NCBI GenBank assembly: GCA_963457665.1
Contig: OY735206.1
Coordinates: forward strand, 29,143,377 to 29,207,376
Reading direction: 5' to 3'
Origin: Thysanoteuthis rhombus
Lineage: Eukaryota; Mollusca; Cephalopoda; Oegopsida; Thysanoteuthidae
DNA length: 64,000 nt
In this document: piece by piece, positions 57,275-64,000 of the stretch
Layout: each line of letters opens with the position of its first letter
How positions within the stretch are numbered: position 1 is the stretch's first letter
Program-made: the position numbers and the translations under genes
Notes under the pieces: generated by a model
What the model was told of the DNA's origin: nothing
Seen by the model: only the letters and a program-made list of their open reading frames with translations
Database searches by the model: none

Positions 57275-58035
57275 TTGGGTTGGTGCAAAAATAATTGTGT
57301 TTTTCGTTATTTTAGATTTTTATGCTTTTTTTTGGGGGGGGGATAAACCAATATTCCACTACGCTCATGTAATACACCGTTTTGAAGCATGGATATCGCT
57401 CTATTTATTTACCTTTTATTTGGGGGCTATCAAATCAAAAATTGGAAAAAAGCAAAATCAGGCAATTTTGTTATATGAGTTCAAAATGGGATATAAATTA
57501 GTGGAGACTGTGCGCAATATCAACCATTTATTCCGCCAGAAGGTGACAACGAACATACAGCTCAACGTAGGTTCCAAAAAATTCAAAACGGGGACTAGAC
57601 CCCTTGAATATGTGGAAGTTCTGTGACGACATCTTGTTGAGTGCAATTATTTCGGTGGGCCCATGTAAAACAACTCGAGAGGTTGCAGAGGAACTGAACA
57701 TTGACCATTCAACTGCTGTTTGGCGTTTGCTTCAAATTGGAAAAGCAAAAAAGCATGTCGTGCGAATGGCCCTGGATGAAGGGCAAAAAAGCTCACGTTG
57801 CACGGATGACCCTGCAGAAATTGAACAAACCAGGCTACGAATCTCCACTTCACTCAGCTAACTCACTAAACCTCTTGTCAGCGTAGGTCTTCAATAATCA
57901 AGGAACAGCTCGAAACGTCTTCGAGGAATTCATTGGTTCCAGGACCTCAGAATTTTATGCTTACGGACTACATGGGCAAGTTTTTATTGGCAAAAATGTA
58001 TCGATCCTGTTGGTTCTTATTCCAATGAATAGCAC
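57275..58035 (+). mobile_element. Internally deleted mariner (Tc1/mariner) transposase relic
   Basis: It starts TTGGGTTGGTGCAAAAATAA, the mariner inverted terminus, preceded by the target TA at 57273-57274. At ~57465 the frame reads ILLYEFKMGYKLVETVRNIN, and at ~57670 TTREVAEELNIDHSTAVWRL, the N-terminal helix-turn-helix region of the SETMAR/Hsmar1 type. The text then jumps to HVARMTLQKLN (~57800) and VFEEFIGSRTSEFYA (~57920), the C-terminal part. Most of the DD34D catalytic core is therefore missing. The 3' terminal repeat was not found. It is a dead, non-autonomous copy. Confidence 0.85.
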
Positions 58036-58069
58036 TGCAAAAGTCCACTCATATAATGCACAGCATGAT

Positions 58070-58320
58070 ATTCTGGCTTCCCTGCCCTTAACCATGGACT
58101 CTTCCACTTTAAAGTAACAAGTTTGCTAACAAAAAACATCTCCTACCCACCATTTTAAATAATGAACTCTTCCTATGAAACGATCTTTTTAGTTTATTCT
58201 CTAAAAGTAGAATCATTTGACAGAATTCAAATACATGTAGTTCTCGCTTTTCACAAAATAATAGTGTTCAGCTTTTGTTTTGCAGCGAACCATTATAGAG
58301 GCAGTGCACACCCTCTTCTC
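58070..58320 (+). repeat. Unclassified repeat family K, copy 3
   Basis: GGACTCTTCCACTTTAAAG, ACCATTTTAAATAATG, GACAGAATTCAAATACATG and TAGTTCTCGCTTTTCAC match copy 1. Confidence 0.7.
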
Positions 58321-59055
58321 CACTCATCTACACCCAAGTTCCCTGCAACTCTTACTGGGAACGTTTTACTCTCGGATAACGGGGGCAACTGAATGCCCGT
58401 GTTTTTGTTGTTGCTTTTTGTTTGTTTTAGTAAAGACAAATCTGTAGTGTACGTCTTCTATTAAAAAAGGTTCAATCTTTGCCATATCCGCGGACATACC
58501 TGACACTGGGCTTCTTGACTTGAGGCTACCTGACATGGAGCTATCTTACACGAGGCTACCCTTATAGTACCTGATACTGAAATAGGTTGAAGTGCGTAAG
58601 AGAGAGTTTGAAACAAATATCACATTTGCTAATTTTTTTTAAATTGAATTTTGACAAGCAAAGATTAGGTTTCAGAAAGATCTTTTTGAACGGTTTAACT
58701 ATGACGTAAGTCTACTGTTCTAAGAACGGGAATAATTTCATGTTGAGGCCAGATTTGACAAGGTTAACGGCGTTTGTAAGGAATTAAGTGACCCGAAGAG
58801 AGAGTGGTTAAAGTGTGATCGATAGCTTTCGAAACAGAGAAAGAAAGCCGTCTTAATAAAGGGAGGGGGTAGTAAGAGAGAAAAGGAAGAAGTGTCTTTT
58901 TAACGTCACATTACGTCATATTATTTCTTTCTTTTTTTATCAATTCCCAAGATTAAAAAAAAAAGAATTCAAGAAAGAACGAAAGAAAGAAAAAAAGAAA
59001 GCAGGCTAAGCAATGTTTATAACCAATGAATAAACTTCATCTGCTAATGTGATTT
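58321..59055. other. No recognised feature
   Basis: GGCTACCTGACA/GGAGCTATC-like short direct repeats at 58500-58565 and an AAAG-rich run near 58980. No gene was found. Confidence 0.5.
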
Positions 59056-59340
59056 ATGTAATTTGTTCCCATGTTTTTCATATTTTATACATACTTTGAA
59101 ATTATGGTACTACGTGTAAACTTTTTCTTGTTGGGATTATCGGTCGTTTACCATGAAACCGTTTCGGGGATTTTAAAAACAAAACAGTTATATCAACATG
59201 GCATCCCAGCAGTGTTGATTGAACAGCGCCTCCCTTTCAGCTATGATCTTGATGTGTAGCTTATGTCACACACGTAGTTTTTTTTATATAACCGTTTCCT
59301 TTACTAATGAATTATATTGCATTTCAGACGATATACATTT
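59056..59340 (-). repeat. Unclassified repeat family C, copy 4
   Basis: ATGAAACCGTTTCGGGGATT, AACAGTTATATCAACATGGC, ATCCCAGCAGTGTTGATTGA and CCCTTTCAGCTATGATCTTG are the reverse complement of copy 1 landmarks. Confidence 0.75.
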
Positions 59341-59636
59341 TTTTCTTTTTGATGCAATGATTATTTATTTTTGTTTCGGACATTTTAACAGGGATTATCT
59401 GGAAAAACCAATTGTAAACAAATATTTCTTAATGTTACAAATATCTTTATTACAGAAACAAATGTTGATAAATGCTGCCAAACGTTGTCAAAAATTCGTC
59501 ACAGTTTTTGAATAGAGTTTGTTCCTTTTCTTGTTCCCTACACAAAAAGTAATTGATAAAAACTCAATTCCCACTTTATTAATTGATTTTCCATCTGGAA
59601 AAATCTAACCTTAACTCGAACCTTAACCTTGATAAT
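59341..59636. other. No recognised feature
   Basis: Anonymous AT-rich DNA. Confidence 0.5.
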
Positions 59637-59712
59637 TCTATGCCCAGCGACAAAGCGGTTAACGCTACGGAGAAATAGGATCGGTGAGCCAAGTTTAAAA
59701 TCTCGCTGGACA
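59637..59712 (+). repeat. tRNA-like sequence, degenerate
   Basis: CCAGCGA (59643-59649) pairs with TCGCTGG (59702-59708) like an acceptor stem. AGCGGTTAACGCT forms a D-like hairpin, and AGTTTAAAATCTC resembles a B-box. The spacing is short, so this is a tRNA-derived remnant rather than a functional gene. Confidence 0.4.
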
Positions 59713-60091
59713 GTTTGCATTCGCTTCTTACTAATGCCCTTTAGTCCGGGCTATGGCTCACATATCGTGTCCCTAATTCTATATCACAGTCAGACATGTT
59801 TTTACTTCTACGTATATCGAGAAAGAAGAATATTTTATATCTTCTGAATGTCTTAGATCGAGTTCACAATCGACGTAGTTGATCTTATAGTACAGAGAAA
59901 AGCCTCCATTCTTCAGCACTTACTGCTCGCTATTCTTTAATATCTATATATGTAGGAGTCAAAAAACGTGACTGACCTAGTAGCAAAATGTTGGACACGA
60001 AATGTGAGCTAGATCTCGGACTACTTGTGAAAGGCTACCAACATGTCAGCGCAACAGAGTAAAGACTATCACTTCCAGTCTCCTATTTATT
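59713..60091. other. No recognised feature
   Basis: The 3' exon of the ASCL-like gene could lie at or beyond this interval, but I found no acceptor plus helix-2 continuation. Confidence 0.4.
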
Positions 60092-60133
60092 TGGGGAAGG
60101 TCTATGTCCAGCAACAGACCTTAAAATGCAGAT
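60092..60133 (+). mobile_element. RTE-type LINE 3' end remnant
   Basis: GGGGAAGGTCTATGTCCAGC then AGACCTTAAAATGCAGATGA matches the last ~40 bp of other RTE copies. It lies just downstream of the ASCL-like exon, in its intron if the gene continues. Confidence 0.55.
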
Positions 60134-60196
60134 GACAAAGAGAAAAATCTTCTTTTTTTTTTAAATGCAATTTTCCATCCCGGCCCCAGTATTTAC

Positions 60197-60469
60197 CTGA
60201 TGTACTGAATGGCGGCCCTCAAAGTCTCGACTTTGCTTATTCTTTTCTCCTGCTGAGGAATGGGCAAGTGCTTCTTTAGACGGGCATAACCCTCGTTTAC
60301 ACATCGGACCCGTTCACGTTCCCGTTCATTTCTTTTCCTGATGAAGGCTGGTTCGAAACCGCATTCAAAATCAATAATTTGGTCGGGCAATGGTATCAGG
60401 CTACTTGGTGAGAAAGGGTCATTCTTTTTCTCAACTGGATGAGCCAGTCTGGAGATTGACGTTGTCCTG
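60197..60469 (-). CDS. Achaete-scute-like bHLH transcription factor, bHLH exon
   Basis: This exon encodes nearly the whole DNA-binding and dimerisation domain of an ASCL-family proneural/differentiation transcription factor, which acts in the nucleus on E-boxes, usually as a heterodimer with an E protein. The basic region is RKRNERERERVRCVNEGYAR, including the E-box-contacting glutamate. Helix 1 runs on to LKKHLP, a short loop carries IPQQEKR, and helix 2 begins ISKVETLRAAIQYI. The preceding FEPAFI and the short loop are closest to ASCL3/4/5-type proteins. The acceptor is ...CTCTACAG at 60470. A donor, CAG|GTAAAT at 60196-60191, interrupts helix 2 in phase 2. Upstream residues (NDPFSPSSLIPLPDQ) are in frame with no stop back to the acceptor. 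The C-terminal exon was not found. The family call is firm, the subtype less so. Confidence 0.92.
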
Positions 60470-62597
60470 CTGTAGAGTTAAACAAATTGATTGGTTTCTT
60501 TCAGAAGCATAAAACAAAAGGGATTTAAGAAGTGGTGTAAGGTGCTTTGTATCTTGGGTGTACTCTCTGCTAGGTATGCACAAAAGACATAAAAATATTT
60601 TAGTGTCTGTAAAAGGTTATTGATAGTTGAAGCCTTTTAGGTACAATGTAGGGACGATAGCAAACAGGCATATTCGGAATATATGTTAATGGCAACCTTG
60701 TTACACGATAGACATTCCACTCGTCATCTGTAGTGTAAGCAAGTACATGTATGATTCAGGTGTCAGATGATGCACTTTACTGTTGACAGAGATGCATGAC
60801 CGGACCCCGGGGTGTCACGGTGGAGAGAGCACCAGCAAATGATAATACAGTCTTTTTATGTGGGGACATTAAGTTGGGGTTACATAAAACAATTCTACTG
60901 TACAATTTTATGGACTGTGAGGTTCCAATTTCCAAACCCTTCGCACTCGGCGAGTAGGCCTGATCCGGGGGGGGGTGAAGATCCATTAGCAGCCCCACGG
61001 GACGTCCATGCTTTGTTGATGCAAGTAAAAACAAAACTGTCAAAATATACACATATAATGCGAACTAACCTTTTTGGCTTTTGTTTCGGATACAAAATGG
61101 AATTTACTTTCAAATGAAGATAAGATCCCTCCTTTTTATACTTTATCCACATTTTGATAAATAAAGAGTATGTATTCGTTTCGACAATAAATGCATACAA
61201 TTAGGTCCACAAAACGAATCCCTTGATATTTTGTACAGCATTTAAACTGAGTTTTAAGAAAAAGTTCATAGTTGGAGAGAAGGAACATTGGCAAATACCC
61301 TCAGACAAATGAACGGTAGTAAAATGATTTCGTTATAAAATTTCTACCAACTTCATATTTTTTCAATAGATTGACTGAGTTCATCCAGTTTTCAGATGAC
61401 AACGAGATATTGTTGATGAGATGAGTATGAAAAAATTCAATATCTGTTCATGCTCAGGTGAATTCATGCAAGCAAAAGAATAAGCATAAGAAGTTAAACT
61501 ACAAAATTATGGACGTTTAAGCTCGTACAGGCTGAATAATATTATATAAATTATTTAAATTACCCATGTTCTTGCAACTATATCTGCACGTTGATTATTT
61601 GAAAGCGGCACGAAATATGAACCCTTGCTTGTTTCAATTTCGATCGTCCATGGAATATGACCCTCCGTCGAGGAGGTTGAAGAAAATATATCCTTTCATC
61701 ATAAGCGAGACATCTACCTAAGTATTTCTTCATATTCTAACTATTGCGTTATGAAACAATTATCTTCTTATGAACAACATTTTCGATATTTTAACAGATT
61801 GCTCGATAAACATTTTTCACATCTGAACTTCAAAGCTTTTTGCAAGTATTTCATTGGCTTTTGCAATGTTGCACCTCAATTAGGACATTAAGTTTCAATT
61901 GTTCATAATCGCCTCAACCATGACCTTATAATGTTAACTTGGGGCGGTTGGGTTGACCTTACTTCGACTGTTTCGTTGACTTACTACTTAGGACAAGAAG
62001 AAATACATACATTAGCATAAAACCTTCCAGTGAAAAGAATGAAATGCACGATTATTATTCATTTTTATTTACTTTCATCCTAATTTTTTAGTTGTTTTTC
62101 TTTTCATCACAACTTGACTCATGTCATCAATCCACGGTAGCGAGTAATCAGTGCAAATCGGAAATATGAAATAAGCTCCCGGTGAGACAGGAACCAAATT
62201 AAACATGGCGCAGAGATATCAGAATAGAAGGTGGGTTTAAAGGTTGGATTTGGACTTCTGCTAGCCAGTGAAGCTCACGTAGCTAGATTGGTGCAGCTGT
62301 TTGATGTAAGCTTTGGCAAGAGGGGCATGAGTTCAAATCTTACGTCTTAAGTCAAGGCTTATTCTTTATTTCCGACCCACTCTTTCCATCCACTGCTGTA
62401 GATTGACGGTCTGGGTTGTGAATTTTTTTTTAAAGCAACTAAAGAATTAAGGTTAGGGAAATAGTGGTAAAAAATTGATCATGATGTTTTACAATACTTC
62501 ATCTGATAAAAATGAATAATATAATAGTGGAACGATATGATCCATGAAGATGTCTAAGTAATGAAAGCTTTACAAAGAAGAAAAAACTTAATCAAAC
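60470..62597 (-). other. Intron between the two ASCL-like coding exons
   Basis: 2,128 bp bounded by a GTTTGA donor (62597) and a CTCTACAG acceptor (60470). It contains a GC-richer island at about 60780-61020 with a G run at 60969-60977, and a tRNA-derived SINE head at 62275-62350. The rest is anonymous. Intron status is inferred from exon phase compatibility. Confidence 0.6.
62275..62350 (+). repeat. tRNA-derived SINE head
   Basis: TAGCTAGATTGGTGCAGC acts as an A-box region, and GAGTTCAAATCTTAC (62331-62345) is a clear B-box. It is antisense to the enclosing ASCL-like gene. Confidence 0.6.
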
Positions 62598-62820
62598 CTG
62601 GAATCATTCGAGACGTCAGAAAACACCTGACAAGAGGGCAGAGTTGTATTTTGCTGATAAGGGCTTCCAGCTTGCCGGTGTTGATGAGGACATTGGTCGA
62701 TAACACCAATCGTTGGATCGAGACTGTTGTGTGGAATACCCAGTTCCTCGCAGGTCGGAGACGACATACGTTGCGGCAACAAATCCGGGAATACATCCGT
62801 CCTTGGACGTTGCATTGGGC
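62598..62820 (-). CDS. Probable first coding exon of the ASCL-like gene
   Basis: An open minus-strand frame begins with ATG at 62815-62813 (MQRPRTDVFPDLLPQRM) and ends TCC AG at 62598, followed by GTTTGATT. That is a phase 2 end, exactly complementary to the single base before the first full codon of the bHLH exon, so the splice reads through SNDS-S-RTTS without a stop. The left boundary is a strong acceptor: a T/C-rich tract ending TTGTTCTAG at 62821. This implies a 5' UTR exon further right. The 72 residues are Pro/Ser/Gln-rich and lack a domain, as is usual for ASCL N termini. If the acceptor is not used, the frame stays open upstream and an earlier start is possible. The link to the bHLH exon is inference from phase, strand and proximity. 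Confidence 0.6.
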
Positions 62821-63475
62821 CTAGAACAATGTTCAATAAAATAGAAAAAAATAGATTTATAAAATAAAGTAATGAGTGTCCCGACCAGTCCACACCTGAA
62901 AATGCATGTAAGAGTCATAAGTCATGATTATCGTTCGTCATGATGTATTGTTTGAACCATAATATGAGTCCTGGAAGAAAGTCATGGGAAGAAAGGTCAA
63001 TGGAAGAAAAGACATAACATCAGTTTAGGGGAAGGAATTTTTTTAGATAAGATAAGTAATATTTTGATTCATTCAGTTTATTGTGATGAAATAAAAAATA
63101 TCTTTTATAAGATGAGTAAAATTTTAATTCATTTTATACAAATGAATTTTTTTTTTTTAATTAAAAGATTAAAAAAATTTTGTGATTCATTTACAAACAT
63201 ATTTTAATTATTTATCTTTAAAACCATTCGAAGGAAATCGGCTTTTTCTCATTTATAGATCGAGATATTTCGCCTACGGTAGTTAATTTTCTGAAAAATT
63301 GAATGGATGAATGCTTTTGTGATTTATTCACCAAAATATTTTCCCTGTAACGTCATTTCCTATGACCTTTTTCCAGTCAACCATAGAATTTTCTTTCCTT
63401 TCTAATTATCCATGGTTGATAAATGTTAGGATGTAATCACTTTCCTAGTTAACGACAAGATTGTTAATTTACCTC
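62821..63475. other. Upstream of ASCL-like exon, no recognised element
   Basis: AT-rich DNA expected to hold 5' intron or UTR sequence. I see no defensible promoter motif. Confidence 0.45.
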
Positions 63476-63710
63476 TACCAACGAAGTACTCACTCGTGCT
63501 TGTCTGTCTGTCCATACAATATCTCCAAAAGTTCTCAATTAATTCCAGTGCCATTTTGTGGAAAGGTCGGACATGGGTCAAGGAGAAACGGATTAAATTT
63601 GGGGACGGAGCCAGGCATTTTTACAATTATTTCCTGTGCATTGTAGCTGTACATGAACTGATTTTCATTCTATTGTTATGATAGTGCCGTGGGCTTGGGT
63701 ATGCACCTTT
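63476..63710 (+). repeat. Unclassified repeat family F, best copy
   Basis: GTCTGTCTGTCCATACAATA, TCTCAATTAATTCCAGTGCC, ATTTTGTGGAAAGGTCGG, GGATTAAATTTGGGGACGGA, GAACTGATTTTCATTC and ATAGTGCCGTGGGCTTGGG. This layout is widespread in invertebrate intergenic DNA. The class is unknown to me. Confidence 0.65.
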
Positions 63711-64000
63711 TGATTTCTTTTGGTGATATCTTGATATTCACTGTCATCCTTGTTAGAATATTTTAAATTGAAGGGACCATGAAAATTCATATTTACAGAA
63801 TGAGGAAATAAATTAAATTAAATGGAAGAAAGGAAAAAAAGATTCATTCTTATCTGAGGCGAAAATAATCTAAAATCATCTAAATTCTTTAGGAAATAAT
63901 CTGAAAAATAATCTGAAAATACACTAACCACAAGCTTGGTTGCGCTATGGCAAAACTCCGTTGCTTCACTAAAATCTAAAATGTAAACAAAACAGAATTC
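63711..64000. other. No recognised feature
   Basis: AT-rich DNA to the window edge. Confidence 0.5.

Noticed and set aside
57090..57626. 178-codon ORF, the longest in the window
   Set aside because: It runs across a mariner terminus and into transposase text and has no domain in its first 120 codons. It is a chance frame through a transposon relic.
60780..61020. GC-richer island as another ASCL-like exon
   Set aside because: The open frames on both strands lack splice boundaries in a compatible phase, and the G run suggests low complexity. It is left as intronic sequence.

Overview
The window is metazoan nuclear DNA: AT-rich, with spliced-gene structure, many dinucleotide microsatellites, and dozens of decayed transposons. 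The mix fits a lophotrochozoan, most likely a coleoid cephalopod such as an octopus. That mix is very long (AT)n tracts, tRNA-derived SINEs sharing a central body, and RTE, Penelope-like, RLE-type LINE, hAT and mariner fossils. The species call is inference; nothing here proves it. There is no bacterial or viral gene organisation and no CRISPR array.

The one confidently recognised host gene lies at the right end on the minus strand. It is an achaete-scute-like (ASCL3/4/5-type) bHLH gene. Its bHLH exon is 60197..60469, and a compatible upstream coding exon with a plausible start codon is 62598..62820. The two exons join in phase 2 across a 2.1 kb intron. The 3' exon(s) and promoter are not identified. 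A second, much weaker candidate is a membrane-segment exon at 1169..1346 on the minus strand, with acceptor- and donor-like flanks but no recognised family.

Everything else is repeat-derived or anonymous. Layout: 0-10 kb holds hAT MITEs, a SINE, an RTE fragment, a 146 bp foldback and a ZMYM-type hAT transposase fossil (7.2-8.6 kb). 10-20 kb holds microsatellites, an RTE fragment nested in another repeat, and a 30 bp minisatellite with higher-order structure. 20-33 kb holds a foldback MITE, two good RTE 3' copies, SINEs, an ATT/GATC microsatellite and an unusual inverted motif array (30.9-31.2 kb). 33-36 kb is an RLE-type LINE relic. 36-43 kb holds TIR elements (one with perfect 50 bp arms), long AT tracts and RTE fragments. 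45.3-46.3 kb is a Penelope-like reverse transcriptase relic split by AT microsatellites. 48-57 kb holds a tRNA-like sequence, SINEs, an 8-bp-TSD hAT element and an inverted minisatellite. 57.3-58.0 kb is an internally deleted mariner.

Several interspersed families recur that I cannot name. They are labelled here A (6-7 copies), C (4), F (5), I (2), K (3), L (3) and M (2). The window is also rich in inverted repeats, nine in 64 kb, whose transcripts could fold into long dsRNA.
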